Source: Adiantum capillus-veneris
Lineage: Eukaryota > Streptophyta > Polypodiopsida > Polypodiales > Pteridaceae
Reading direction: 5' to 3'
DNA: 64,000 nt
Assembly: GCA_014529385.2 (NCBI GenBank)
Contig: CM043958.1
Location: 91,769,935-91,833,934, forward strand
Part shown: positions 1 through 11,172 of the stretch, piece after piece
Position numbering within the stretch: position 1 is the first letter of the stretch
Layout: each line of letters opens with the position of its first letter
Made by a program: the position numbers and the translations under genes
Notes under the pieces: generated by a model
What the model was told of the DNA's origin: nothing
The model's input: the letters and a program-made list of their open reading frames with translations, nothing else
The model's database searches: none

Positions 1-66
1 AGCGTTTAGTGTACTGGATAAGACTAAGTTTCGAAAGTATCCTATTGATTTGAGTTATTACAAGCA

Positions 67-862
67 TTGATGTACACTCATTGGAATCCTCAAATCACTT
101 CTACGTTGGAAAACCCTCAGAACTATGCTCTCTATACGGAGATTCAGGAGAAGAAGTTGTTGCTCAAACAAATGCAACCACCTTCTTTTAAAGGGGAGGG
201 TGATGATATTCAGAAAGAAGCAGAAGTATGGATTGAAGCTATGGATGATTACTTCTCTACTACAAGGACCACACCTGCAAATCAAGCGATGTTAGGGATA
301 TTTCGCCTCTCAGGGGAAGTGAAATTATGGTGGAAACAACATTGTCGTGACATGGGAGTGTTGGAGAACTCTCAGAGTTAGTGGGAGATCAAACAAGCGG
401 TGAAGGAAAGATACTTACCTCCTGCCCATGAAGCGATAAAGATGAATGAGTTCTTTAGCTTGAAACAATACGGTTTATCTTTGGAAGAGTACTACTCAAA
501 GTTTGTAAGGCTTAGACGTTACGCACCGTCAATGACCATCAATGACCATAGAGCAGCAGGTAGCTCGCTTTTGTCAAGGATTAAGAGAACCCATTTTCTT
601 GCGATTGGAAGCCTTGAAACCTTCCACTGTACAAGATGCTTTACTACGAGCCAAACCTTTAATGAAGGAACAAGGGATTGCAAAAAGAATTGAATGGAAT
701 CAAAGTTTCAACGATAGACAACCACAAAGGGTTTATGCTACTAATGCGACAGATTCTCGACGCTTAAATGTTCGATGCTTTGAATGTGGAGAGTTGGGAC
801 ATTATCAAAACTCTTGCCCACGACTGAATAACGGAGCAGCCGTAGTAAGTGATGCAGACTAA
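67..862 (+). pseudogene. Ty3/gypsy gag, broken
   Basis: Capsid/nucleocapsid polyprotein fragment of a gypsy-type LTR retrotransposon. The central part has the tryptophan-rich pattern of the retrotransposon gag domain (LSGEVKLWWKQH, then a YLPP motif and FFSLKQ). The 3' part ends in a CCHC zinc knuckle (CFECGELGHYQNSC, 776-817) expected to bind the element RNA. The reading frame is interrupted by a TAG at 379-381 and then shifts by one base at a 10-bp tandem duplication (530-549). It stops at 860-862 without protease or polymerase. A polypurine tract and LTR-like sequence follow within about 100 bp, so the pol region has been deleted. The window starts inside or just upstream of gag, so the true start is not visible. 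Non-functional. Confidence 0.85.
530..549 (+). repeat. 10-bp tandem duplication causing gag frameshift
   Basis: CAATGACCAT occurs twice back to back. The gag frame is open up to the first copy, and the zinc-knuckle frame is open from within the second, one base out of phase. One extra copy therefore explains the frameshift. Confidence 0.85.
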
Positions 863-957
863 GAATATTACCCTTTTAGAGATAATGATGATCACTACTA
901 ATTGGAGTAGAAGTATCCTCACTTTTTCTCAAGATGGGGACATCTCGAATCCTTAAG

Positions 958-1605
958 TTGGGGAGATTGTAATGTACCCAACATTTATCCATATAAGTCA
1001 TTTCAGTTATTTTGCAAAGTAATTGAGATTCTCAATTTTGTGAGTCATCATCAGTTTATCAAAGCAATCAGATTGAAAATCGGATTCAGAATCCATTTAT
1101 TTATGATCTTTCTTTATGTGGAACAATAGGTTTATGTGGGAACCTAATCTATGTGTGAAGAAAAAGCTTAGAGATAGTATTTCTAGGAAAGAAAGAGAGG
1201 TGAGTCAAAATTAAAATACTTCTTTCTTTCTCTCTTTCAAAATAGAATGGAAACTTGTAAGTATAGAGCTTTTTAAAATCGCGCATAGCATTCGCGTACC
1301 CAAAAAAAAAAAAAAAGCCGCGACGACGTGCGAGTTTTTCCTTCTCCTATTCTTGAAACCTCTTAGTATTCTTAGCACCCCCCTAGAACCTATATAAAGG
1401 ACCCTTCTCCTCTCACTTTGAACACACACATCTACAAAAGCGGGAACTCTCTCGCAACGACGCGTCGGAGGAAGCCTCTCTCACTTAACCTCTCACCTTC
1501 AAACCATCTCCATCTCCAATCTTCGACGTGCCTTCACCCGATTTGTGAACACACTCTCTCTCTCTCTCTCCAACTACGCGCTTTTCTTTTCTCTATTCCG
1601 AAGCT
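958..1605 (+). repeat. Polypurine tract and 3' LTR-like sequence
   Basis: A purine run (TTGGGGAGA, 958-966) is followed by TGTAATGTACCC starting at 968, the usual junction of a polypurine tract and a 3' LTR beginning with TG. A TATA-like TATATAAAG lies at 1391-1399, where the U3 promoter of an LTR would be. The right end of the LTR is not resolved because no second copy is visible in the window. Confidence 0.55.
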
Positions 1606-1831
1606 ATGGCTCCGAAGCGTGTAACGCGAAGTTCTAAGGATACCCATGTCGTTGCACCAGGAAGGTGGGAAGAAAGGTATCTACTCCGAACATATCTCAT
1701 GCGGAAGCATCAACCGAAGAAGAAGTCGAGCCTGTCCAACCTCCAGCACAGGAGTTAGTTGCACGCGCTCCAAATCCAGTAAGACAAATTTATAATTCTG
1801 CATTTCTATTCATGTTTGACTTGGGAAGCTA
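1606..1831 (+). pseudogene. Possible gag N-terminus, frameshifted
   Basis: A start codon opens a short basic peptide (MAPKRVTRSSK...) that stops at 1756-1758. A second frame then stays open to about 1831 with an acidic Glu/Pro-rich stretch. Basic starts like this occur at the N-terminus of many plant gypsy gag proteins, and the position downstream of an LTR-like sequence fits. There is no recognisable domain and no primer-binding site, so the assignment is weak. It could also be part of the LTR. Confidence 0.25.
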
Positions 1832-1920
1832 AGCGTAGGGAACCCCTTAAACTGTTCGAGAAACGGGATCTTATCAAGAAACAAGCATATGTTTTCATAG
1901 ATTAGTGAAAGAACTATTTT

Positions 1921-2070
1921 TTGATAAATTGTCATTGTTTGTTGAATTGTTATGAATTAATAAACTGTTATTGTTTGATAAGTGGTTACTGATTGATAAA
2001 TTGTCATTGTTTGTTGAATTGTTATGAATTAATAAACTGTTATTGTTTGATAAGTGGTTACTGATTGATA
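1921..2070. repeat. 72-bp tandem duplication
   Basis: An AT-rich 72-bp unit (1921-1992) is repeated almost without change at 1993-2064, with the first bases of a third copy to 2070. It is non-coding. Confidence 0.9.
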
Positions 2071-2196
2071 TGAAGAATTGGTTGATCATGTTTGATGAAT
2101 CATTTAATGAGAAGAATTGTTTTGTTCTCGCGGGTAGCGAGATGATTCCGCGGTTAGCGGAGATTAAGCTGAGATTATCAGCTCTCTTTTGTTCCT

Positions 2197-2310
2197 CACG
2201 GTTAGCGAGATGCCTCGTGGGTAGCGGGATGCCTGGCGGTTAGCGAGATGCCTCGCGAGTAGCGGGATACTTGGCGGGTAGAGGGATGCCTCACGGTTAG
2301 CGAGATGGGA
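2197..2310. repeat. 19-bp minisatellite, six units
   Basis: Six consecutive 19-bp units of the type (c/g)(a/g)cGGTTAGCGAGATGCCT run from 2197 to 2310, alternating between GGTTAGCGAG and GGGTAGCGGG forms. Two looser units precede at about 2126-2164. The array is GC-rich compared with its surroundings. Confidence 0.9.
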
Positions 2311-2741
2311 AGGTTGCGCAATTCACGATTAGCGAATAAATACTTTGCAAAGGCTCTGTTGGTTAGATAGAGAAACTCCACGGGTAGCGACAAAATCATG
2401 AGAAATTGAAAATTTTGTTTTTGTTGAATAATAGGGTTGCCTTCATTAGCATTGTTTGAATTGTTTTGGTATTGTTTGAAGAGCTGTATAAAAGAACCTA
2501 TGTTTGGAATTAATTAAGGAACACTGTTTGTATATGTAAAACAGTGTGGAAAAAAGTGTGCGTGTGGGGTGGAAAGTGGAGACTGGCTCAGGTTGCCAGT
2601 CAAGGATGGGTGGACTCGAGTAGTCGAGTACTTTTCACTTTGTCTCAGTTAGTTAGAGATTTATCCCATGTCATATTTTGGATTTAAGGATGGCGGCCAT
2701 GCCTCTTAAACGCGGAAAAAAAGGCGTTGTTTTTGGATCCT
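2311..2741. other. Non-coding stretch
   Basis: No convincing gene is visible. It is AT-rich and sits between the 19-bp minisatellite and the minus-strand gag that ends at 2742. Confidence 0.5.
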
Positions 2742-3991
2742 TCATATGTGAAAGGGATTTTCTTCTCTTATAATGTAAGATCTAAAGTCCATAGAACCTT
2801 TAACCTCATCGACCTGGCTTGTGGGGTAGGGTCTTGCAACTACGAACACAATAGGTGGAAGTCTTCTTCTCTTTCGTTGCTCGTATCCTTGCTTTGCATT
2901 ATCAGAGTAGGGTGTCGTCAACGGATTTAGAGGATAAACAAGGCTATCTTCCAAGTCGCCCCGATCTTTTAGGACGGGGACCTTACATTTGTCTTTGGCA
3001 TCAGTAGCCAAAAACTGCTTCATGATGGAAGCTCTTAAAGATTTCCATGTTCGTGGAGCTTCACCATTTGCCCGTAGGCTAGACCACCATTGCCTGGTGG
3101 ACTTTTGAAAGTGCATAGCTACATGGCATCGCTTAGAGGACTCCGTGAAGCCCTCATCTCCAAACGTCACATCGAATTGATGAATGAAGGCCAAGACTTT
3201 GTCCGTACCACCAAAGGTGCCATCGTAGGTAAGAAAAGAGATGTTCTTTCCTCCCTGTTTGAACTTTTTGAGCTTAAATGACCTCTTCCATGCGGCATAG
3301 TATTTCCTATGGCCTCTTTGTTTTGGTGGTTCGAAAGCTGCACCATCACTTTCTTTAGAAGAGGAAGAATTTGAGGAGGATAGAGAAGAGGGTGACCTCT
3401 TTCTCGCCTTTTTCTTCCCCTGTTCCTCATTGTCTGCACCATCACTTTCTTCATAAGACGAAGAGGATGAAGGATATGGAGAAGAGGGTGACCTCTTTAT
3501 CGCCTTTTTCTTCTCTTGTTTTCTCTCATCCCTCTTTGAATTATGGTGTGGAGGAGTGTGCGATGGTCTTCTCCGTTTAGGGGGTGTTGGAGAGCATTTT
3601 GCCCGCCGTCTTCGTGGAGCCATCTCCTCCGAGGTGACAGGAGACTCATTTCTTTCTCATTCCTTTGGTGGGGGCTCTACCATTGAAACTTGAGTTCTCC
3701 TTTGGGAAGGAGATGCGTTGTCAACTAGTAGATTTCTTCGTACGGATCCTCTTCTTCTTCCCTTATCGGAGAGAGGCCTCTTTTGTAAGTCTCACAAGGA
3801 GGCTTCCTAGGTACTCTCTCTTCTTGGTGGGGAGTTTGGAGAATCCCATGAGCACGTAGCTGTCGTTGCACTTCACTTTGGAGGGATGGATTGCCCATAG
3901 CTTGTTGAAGCCTAGTAACAAGGTAATTAACAAGTATATGGGCATCATTAGTAGCTTGTTTGTTAGCAAAATCAAAGTTATCAACATTCAT
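2742..3991 (-). pseudogene. Ty3/gypsy gag, minus strand
   Basis: Gag-like protein of a second gypsy-type element. An open frame from 3623 to 2742 (293 aa) begins with a basic Ser/Lys/Glu-rich region. It continues into a retrotransposon gag domain around residues 120-220 (FGGTDKVLAFIHQFDVTFGD, then STRQWWSSL and ASIMKQFL). A separate frame at 3991-3725 encodes an upstream segment (QATNDAHILVNYLVTRLQQ), so the ORF is split by a frameshift or stop. No zinc knuckle, protease or pol follows. The Ser-rich segment contains an internal duplication (3341-3425 and 3437-3519). A primer-binding-site-like sequence lies upstream at 4417-4428, consistent with the 5' end of a minus-strand element. The RS-like N-terminus could suggest a splicing factor, but the gag core argues against that. 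Confidence 0.75.
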
Positions 3992-4416
3992 TTCACTCTC
4001 TTTACTATTGTCATTCTAAGAACTTTTAGGTGTAAATTTTTTAATCATAATTTGGCACTTCAAGCCCTAGTTGCTACTCCTCTTAACCCCTTTAGAAAAG
4101 CACTCAGGCTCCTGTACCCATGGCTCGAAAATCATTAATTGCAAGGATCAGAAGAGAGGGTATTTCACCACAAAAACAGTATCAACTCCTGTCAAGCTTC
4201 TAATAGCTCAATAGTGGTTAAGACATAAGCAAGCCCCATAGGACTCCACTATTAAGACCATAGCTCTCAACGGTGATGCCCCGTTATCTGCACGAAGCAG
4301 GCACACTCCAAGGCTAAAAAATCTCTATTCTACTTACTCAATTGCAATTAATAATACCAACCATTTATAGTTTGCTTGAGAACCTCCCTTATTGATCAAG
4401 AAAAGAGAAACCTTGT
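3992..4416. other. Leader between PBS-like site and gag
   Basis: There is no open frame of interest. By position this is the untranslated leader of the minus-strand gypsy relic. Confidence 0.45.
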
Positions 4417-4428
4417 GCTTTGATACCA
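4417..4428 (-). other. Primer-binding-site-like sequence
   Basis: GCTTTGATACCA is the complement of a site pairing with the 3' end of initiator Met-tRNA, with one change from the common GCTCTGATACCA. It is followed directly by TGTAATATTT (4430), the expected edge of a minus-strand 5' LTR. Confidence 0.65.
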
Positions 4429-4429
4429 A

Positions 4430-5980
4430 TGTAATATTTAATGATTTAGTAACTTGTGTGTTGTGGAAAATAACATAGACATAGTGAGCATTTCATTAGA
4501 ATAGATTCCTAATGAGCATAGCAAGATTGCTTGTATAGAGAGAGCAACACCTAGTTAGATAGGCATGAACAATACTTCAAAAAGAGAGAGAAATTAATCT
4601 ATTGAAGATAGTTGAGGACCGGATTTACATGCAATTGGTCCCCCCTCCAAAAGGCTTTGTATTATAGGTTTCCCCCATCAAGGGAGACATTTTACAGTAC
4701 AATACTTGTGTTCCTTCAATAACTTGCTGGTGCAATGAAGATGGAAGCTTCAAGCGCCAAGCTTACACTTGAAAACACAACATCAATTCCCTCACGGTCT
4801 CAGACCCAAGGCCTCACACACCTTCGAAGATGGTGAGAGCTAGCGGGGTATGACAGTAGATCAAGAGGAAGAAGGAGTATTCTTACGATAAAGAAGTATG
4901 TCTCCTCACATAATCACTCTTAATAGCTTAGCATAACTTAGTAATTAGCATGGTAGAGGAGATGAGCATGCGTTGAAGCTTGGATCTTGGTTGGATTTGC
5001 ATCACAAAGCCAAGAGTTGTTGGTGTAGGCCTCCCTTCTCACAAGCTTGGAGTAGATGATGAGCTTTCCATTAAAGCTTGAGAAGGAGATAGTCTTCTTT
5101 TCTTCACACATGAGATTGTGTGAGTGTGTGTGTGTGTGTGATAATGCCTTGCAAAAATCAGCCCCCTCTATCTCTTGGTCGACCCCTCTTGCTAATTGTT
5201 CATGCTGGCATCCTATTGGCCCCTACAAAGCTTAGCCAATGACAATTAAGAAGCATAAGTCTTAGCCTTGTGGCATGTGTCCCCGTTTCCCCTTTGGTGA
5301 AAGCTTTAGGTATTTAAATAATTAAATTAATCTCTCATTGGAACCTGGACCCCTTAGTCTTCTGGCCAATAAGAATCAGGCAAGCCATTAGGTTGTTGAA
5401 TGCTTATTGGATCCCTTGGGAGACTGTCCAATAGTGTTCTAGAGAGCTTAATTTCTATTGGTTATTTTATCAAGTGTTTTTAGATGAATGAAACTAAATT
5501 TACTCTAGCCTAATTCTCATTGTTCCACCTCTATGGCCATCCAATAGGATTTGAATGCACCTTGGGGGCAACTGGTTTAGGAAGCTAACATGTGTCCACT
5601 ATGCCCTTTGTGTAAAGGGAGCTTGCAAGAGTGTGTGTGTGTGTGTGTGTGTTTCTCTCTCATCCCCTACATATATGGCTCACCCCCTCCTAGATAGGGA
5701 TGTGGGAAGACTTTTGAGTCTTCCCACAAGCATCCAATTTACCCTATGGTTTAACCATTGAACATTACCTTTGATTTTTAAAACCTTAGCATTTTGGAAG
5801 CCTTAATGGGTTGAACCTTAGGGTCTTTGAAGCCCATTGATGCACATTGCTCTTTTGCAGATGGACCCCACTTTGGATCCCTATTTTCCCTCCTTTGGAT
5901 CCCTATCGTGATCGATCTGCCAACCTAACCAATATTCTAGTTTTTTCTCCCCTGGTACTTTCCCATATTAAATGATCAGT
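4430..5980 (-). repeat. Presumed 5' LTR and flank, end unresolved
   Basis: Sequence beyond the primer site should start with the 5' LTR of the minus-strand gypsy relic (first bases TGTAATATTT on the plus strand). I could not find a second copy in the window, so the outer LTR edge is not defined. The stretch is non-coding and has two short GT tracts (about 5126-5142 and 5632-5652). Confidence 0.35.
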
Positions 5981-6019
5981 TTAACATGAGAAAATCATGT
6001 AGGAGAATTAGATATTAGT

Positions 6020-7119
6020 TATTATGACAGGACCCACATTCACCCATAGGCGACTGCCTCAACCATTGAGATGGCATGGCTAGTAGCCATGTCCTCAACT
6101 AGCTTCTTCATCCCACCTTTGCCAAAGTTTGTCCTCAAGAGCTTACCTTCTTGCCATCTTTAAAGAAAACAGGTTCCTTCATCAAAGCAGCTTTGAAAAT
6201 TCTGCAATCCCTCCTTCCATGGTCAATACTATCACACCATATGCATCATTTACAAAGCCTTCTCTATTTTGAGGTCGTTGCCCCATAAATTGACCCGATG
6301 GTTGCCCTTTTTCTTCTAGCCTTATAAGCTTTAACTTTAGCTCTTACATTCCTTTAACAATATCATCTAGGATGGATCTGTCACTCTTTGGAACCACAAT
6401 CACAGGCTATGGGACTCTTAGGAACACTTGGAGCTTGAGTAGGGTTGAGTATCATTTTGACTCCTCGTTGATGTCGCTTATCTAGTAGTGAAATGGCATC
6501 TTCAACCTCATTCCAATCAGTCTTTAAGCATTGTTCAACATCCTTCTCCTCGAGTAGTAACTCTAACTTCTTTTGAACCTTTTCGCATGCTGCTTGAAAA
6601 CATAGCTCTATCTTCTTTGAGTTTAAGGTAGGCTTTTTTAGTCCTTGGCAGTTGATCAGAGCGGCTTTCAAAATCCCTTAGCATTTCAGTAGGAAAAAGT
6701 TCCTCTTTTGGTCTAGCTATCCACTCTAGAAAAGTTATCTTTGTCACCCTTTCAGAGTCCTCCATGAAATACTCTTCCTTCAAGGCTAATTTTAATGCCT
6801 TCCAAGTTTCCCCATGATCATTTCTAGTTTCCTTTACATACTCTCTGATCTCGAGAACCATAGCTAGCTCAAAACTTTGTACCATCTCTGCTTTGGGCAC
6901 TCAACGCAGCTCCGTCTCCTTTACATACCCACAAAGATACTTTGATACATATTTACCATTGAATTGGTCCATTTTATTTACCACTAATTGGAGAGATTTG
7001 GTTGAGGAAAGCTCCCTCATTTCAATAGCTTGATGTTGCTACATAAACAACTCAAAGGCTTGAAACATTTGCATTGTGACAGGATCAAACCGCACCCCGT
7101 GTTGCTCTTGTTGGTCCAT
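6020..7119 (-). pseudogene. Ty3/gypsy gag with CCHC knuckle, broken
   Basis: Gag of a third gypsy-type element. A start codon at 7119 opens the frame (MDQQEQHGVRFDP). Several in-frame stops and frameshifts follow, including around 6900 and 6560. Recognisable blocks are FELAMVLEIREYV with WKALKLALKEEYF and VTKITFLEWI (6535-6900), then CEKVQKKLELLLEE with DWNEVEDAISLLDKR (6381-6600). A zinc knuckle reads CIWCDSIDHGRRDC in another frame (6204-6245, CX2CX4HX4C), followed by a short basic tail. These blocks match, from memory, a gag type found in plant gypsy elements where the knuckle precedes a KEGR-like and FGKGGMKKL segment. No pol follows before about 5,980. Non-functional. Confidence 0.75.
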
Positions 7120-7187
7120 ATCTTTAAAACTTTGATTTGATACTTTGAAAGAATCTTTTGAATCCTCAACCTCATATACTTTGCATT

Positions 7188-7411
7188 GGGCTCACCAAAA
7201 ATGTGTTAAGAAGTGTGTAGTGTGGATAGCAAAGCCACGGGCCTCTGACTATAAGGATTTGTAGCAGAATCAAGCAAGTCATAGAAGATTTGAAGCTCAA
7301 AATATACTAAAAAAGAACAAAACTCCAGCCATGAAAGCTTCACTTTGGAAAAGAACAAATATAAACTCAAAACTCTTGTGTGTGTGAAGATTAGGTGTAG
7401 CCTCACTCCCA
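7188..7411 (-). repeat. Possible PBS and truncated LTR of the 6.0-7.1 kb gag element
   Basis: GGGCTCACCA (7188-7197) ends in the ACCA expected of a tRNA-primed site on the minus strand. It is followed by TGTGTTAAG at 7202, which could be the LTR edge. At 7412 the sequence changes to the end of a different LTR element, suggesting a later insertion into this LTR. Confidence 0.4.
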
Positions 7412-7643
7412 TGTGAGTGCGCAAATGCAGTGCGTGTGCAGAGAGTGAGAAGGGTGGAGAGAGAGCACACAGGAAGTGGGTGGAGCTCCCAAATCTCACT
7501 GCATGAGCACCATGTGATAATCTAAGTGAGAGCTCCTTATTCTTTGTATGTATAAATAATATGGAGATAAGTGTGGGTAGCCGGACACTGGCCGGCGGCG
7601 GACACTAGCAAGGCACTGTGAGGCACACCGCCTTTACCTAACA
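7412..7643 (-). repeat. 3' LTR of the non-autonomous copia-type element
   Basis: It starts with TG and ends with CA (232 bp), and is followed by the polypyrimidine complement of a PPT at 7644-7655. On the minus strand it contains a TATA-like ATTTATACATA. Confidence 0.65.
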
Positions 7644-9297
7644 TTCTCCCACTAAAGGCTGTGTGCTGATAAGTGGTGAGAAGACTAGCCTACAACTAGT
7701 ATATACATGAGGTGAGAGAAGATGGTTGTCAACCTATGCCCAATGGATCACTCTGTAACTGCTCTAGTGTAGATTTAACATGCATACCACTAGGGCTAGA
7801 GCTACAATGAGACTCCTGATGCAAGTATTGAGTGTTGACCTACATGGATCCACAATGCACAATGCCAGTGTCAGTCACTGCACAACTGACAACACCCACT
7901 GCGAATGCACCAACCGCATAAGCAAGATCAGGTCTCGAGACCAAAAGGTCAGACATGAGACACTCGAAATCTAACGAAACATGCACTATGTGTGCCAACC
8001 TATCCCTGTCAGCAACCTCAGTGTCATATCATCCTCGTCAAGAATCACAATGTCAGCATCGTCTGGCAAAGGCATGTTTGCTGAGAATGACTGCAAAACC
8101 AAAAAATCAGCACCACTGTAATCACACACAGATGTCTGAAGGACACTGTTTCCCTCAAACGTATCAAACGCATCATAGAACAATGCATCGGCGTGAGAGT
8201 AAACACTTGATCATTGTCAAAGTGGGAATATATCGACCACTATACCATCAGAGAGTAAACTGCGAATACTCATAAACCATGGCGAGAATCTAGAAAAATC
8301 CGGATAGAGTTTCAATTGAAAACTGAGCAAAAACTCAAAAAATCTCACCAAATACGTATGACAATAGACATTGTTTCAGTAGCAAAATCCACAAATGGTC
8401 TACATGCAATGCCAAAAGCCTCGCAAACTGGCTCACTCCTGACCGAGTAGCTCTTTGGACGTGTACCTGTCCAAAAAACACTGCAAACTTGTAAACCTGC
8501 TACTTGCGAGCTATGACTAGCTCAAACTATATCCGCATAATGCATACATAGCATGAAACTGCACTAAACCGTGCTTTAAAAAAGGCTCTCTAAAATTCCC
8601 CACACAGTCAAACAATGCGCATGAAACCGCATCCAGATGTGTAACGATCCGAAAGTCACATCCCAAAGTATCACTTGCATACGCAAAAACAAGGTGAATT
8701 CTCTCTCAAATAGCACCACAGTGTGCCATACATAGCCAAAGATGCAAACCACATCACTCTCTACACTGCAAGAATCAAATGGCAAAACCTCGATATGTCG
8801 AGATTTTTGATAGGCTGTTGTGAAAAATTCAGCGCTCAGAATTTCAAAATTATGATATGACCAGCTCGTCCGAAACGTGCCAAAAATCCCAGGGTAGATT
8901 CCTGGATCACATGTGTCCGAGTCTGGGTGTGAGAGATACACCAAAAACCTCCGTTTTGGCCCAAAAACATAGCATAAACTTACTGCTATTGCACTTGCTA
9001 TAATTCAGAGCAAAATTTCAGGAAATGGGCATCACCATTGCGTCCAGAATGCGCAATGGAGATATGCAAAAAACACTGTTTTGAGAGCCAAAAATAGCAA
9101 AAACGCGCTGCAACACTTCTTGTTCCTGCTCTTTTTTTGCAGAATTCAACAATTGCTTGCTATACAAGCTGAATACACATGCCTAAGCTAAGATCTGACA
9201 CGGTTGAGCTGTATCCACCTCCGCCGAGCTCAAGCTACCATAGCCAAGCTCCGTCGCTTCCGTCTGGTCGGGAAGGCGTCGCACGCACGTCGCCAAA

Positions 9298-9309
9298 GCT
9301 CTGATACCA
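9298..9309 (-). other. Primer-binding site, initiator Met-tRNA type
   Basis: GCTCTGATACCA is the complement of the common plant retrotransposon primer site. It lies two bases from the LTR edge at 9312. Confidence 0.8.
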
Positions 9310-9311
9310 AT

Positions 9312-9452
9312 TGTGAGTGCGCGAAAGCGGAGAGTGAGAAGGGGGGGGGGAGAGAGAGAGAGAGAGTACACAGGATGTGGGTGGAACTCCCAAATCTCAC
9401 TGTGTGAGCACCATGTGAGAATTTAAGTGAGAGCTCCTTATTCTTTGTATGT
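9312..9452 (-). repeat. 5' LTR fragment of the non-autonomous element
   Basis: This aligns with 7412-7551, including the shared CTCCCAAATCTCACTG and GAGCTCCTTATTCTTTGTATGT segments. A G-run plus GA run (about 9341-9366) has expanded inside it. The rest of the LTR is missing after 9452. Confidence 0.7.
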
Positions 9453-9748
9453 GCTTCTTTGTAGACTCTTAGTAGAATTTTACTCCTATCATGCATAGAG
9501 CTGAGCCATATTGACAAATTTTGACAAGTGAGATACCTTGAGCAAGAGTATGTATATATGAGTGTGAGGAATAATTTGGCAAAATTTTCAACCGATTAAT
9601 AATAATCTTCAATAATTTTTTTATCTTTTTAACCTAACAATAGTAGGAAGAGTACACTCTTGGTTGAGTGCAGGTCAAAGAGAAGTCAACAGAATAGAGA
9701 GAACAAATCCTTATCTCTCAAACGCAAAGATCCACAAAAGAAGCTCAG

Positions 9749-10066
9749 ATGCAAAGAGAAGAACTACGAAAGAAGGTAGCACAGTTGAAGAAAAAGTTAG
9801 AAACAAATGCTTCTGATGAAGGAGACGATGATCAAGATAAACCATTGGAGCAAAGAAAGGTAGAAAGACTTAAAAAGATAAAGCACTACAAGAGAAGGAT
9901 AGCCACGGCTAATGTGGAGCTTGTTGGCACCGTGCGGCAACACGTCCATCATGAGCTTAAGAAAAATTCTACACAACAAGCACAAGAGGAGTCAAAGAAC
10001 AAAAAATTGATGATCTCAAATCATCAAATAACTCCTCTCAGTCTCAGAACAAGGACATGGGTGTGA
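9749..10066 (+). CDS. Lys/Glu-rich coiled-coil-like ORF, unknown
   Basis: This open frame of 105 codons starts MQREELRKKVAQLKKKLE, has heptad-like spacing of hydrophobic residues, then an acidic patch (DEGDDDQDK) and a basic stretch (RKVERLKKIKHYKRR). The frame remains open upstream of the ATG, so the start is uncertain. I do not recognise the protein. It may be a piece of a gag N-terminus or a transposon-encoded coiled coil. No neighbouring gene supports a function, and it may not be expressed. Confidence 0.25.
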   Translation: MQREELRKKVAQLKKKLETNASDEGDDDQDKPLEQRKVERLKKIKHYKRRIATANVELVGTVRQHVHHELKKNSTQQAQEESKNKKLMISNHQITPLSLRTRTWV

Positions 10067-10869
10067 AGAAAAACAAAGGGAGGAGACGGGTGTGGAACCT
10101 TTAGAAATTCACACTAAAAATGTGCCACCCCTCTTCACCCAGCCAACCACCCCTCCTCCTTCTCTAGGGAGGGTCACTATGATAAAAAAATACCTATCAT
10201 GTGGGTTCAACGATAGGGATTATTTTATTCTATAGTTTCTCACAGATACATAAAGAAGGGTGTTGAAAAAATGATCTTGAAAAGAAAATTATAGATTGAA
10301 TAGGAAAAGGATTCCTTTTATTGGTGAAAAGTTTACAACTAAGGGGTATTAAAAGGGTTCCTTTTATTTTATTCTATAGTTTCTCACACACTTCCTACAC
10401 ACACACCTCTCATTCTTCTAATAGCCAAATCAGTGGTCTTCAAGCGAAGTGAAGTGGGAAAGAGCCGGCTATGTCAACACACCTCATCGTTACTCTTCCA
10501 AAGCAAGGAGAAGACCGTATGATATACACACTAAGGTAAGGTTATCTTGCTATTGCTCATTCTTGAAAGAGATTTACTTTCATGTTTACTTCAATTCATG
10601 TTTACTTCAATTCATGCTTAAGCTCTCACATTTTCATAAGAAATCTTTTTTTCTTAGGGGGAAGACATAACTTCTGCGTTGGTTGTATATGTGCAAGGTT
10701 TTGTTTAGTAATGCAAATTAGGTTAATACTTAATTTTGTCAAGAGAAAGTTAAGGTTTTGAAAGTTAAATTAGCATTATCAAAGGAAGTTATTTGAGAAA
10801 GAGGATTCCCCATAAGGTCATTCCCTCCCTTCCCTCTCGACAATTGGAAAAATCCGAATCTCTAAGCTT
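10067..10869. other. Non-coding stretch with a short repeat
   Basis: No gene is visible. TTTTATTCTATAGTTTCTCACA occurs at about 10,214 and again, slightly changed, at about 10,369, in two short related segments. Confidence 0.4.
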
Positions 10870-11172
10870 CTCATAGCTATGTGACTAATCCTCTCCACGA
10901 TAGAAGAGGTAAGTTGAGATCCCATCTTAAGAAGATTTTATTAAGCATTCATACTCCCTTGCACAAGCATTTCTCACTACACGACCATATCGACTCTTAG
11001 GAACATTGCATTTTACTTTTATACTATTATTCACTGAAAGGTTCTACTCTTACACAATCAAGCATCGACTCTTGCATAATCACTTAAAGTAAGTTTATGA
11101 TGGTAATTTGGTGTACTCTAAATTTCCATGTTTGCAATTCACGGACCACACTAAAGCAAAAATCATCCTAAA
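10870..11172. repeat. 303-bp direct repeat, copy 1
   Basis: It begins CTCATAGCTATGTGAC and ends ATCCTAAA. By eye it matches 17,603-17,905 at roughly nine positions in ten with no clear length change. It is non-coding. Confidence 0.85.

Larger units (their letters stand above)
7412..9452 (-). mobile_element. Non-autonomous copia-type LTR element
   Basis: Two LTR-like copies start with the same TGTGAGTGCGC at 7412 and 9312 and stay alignable for about 140 bp. The left copy ends in CTAACA at 7643. TTCTCCCACT follows, the complement of a copia-style polypurine tract. The right copy is preceded by a perfect primer-site complement GCTCTGATACCA (9298-9309). That layout defines a minus-strand element of about 2 kb. 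The internal 1.65 kb has no gag, integrase or polymerase motif in any frame, so it looks non-autonomous rather than just decayed. The right copy diverges after 9452, so it is truncated. The insertion probably landed in the LTR of the neighbouring gypsy relic. Confidence 0.65.

Noticed and set aside
2742-3623. RS-rich splicing-factor-like protein
   Set aside because: The Ser/Arg part is followed by a retrotransposon gag domain (STRQWWSSL) and a primer site lies upstream.
8576-8944. Minus-strand frame of 122 codons inside the non-autonomous element
   Set aside because: There is no gag, pol or other motif, the composition is not protein-like, and it lies within non-coding internal sequence.
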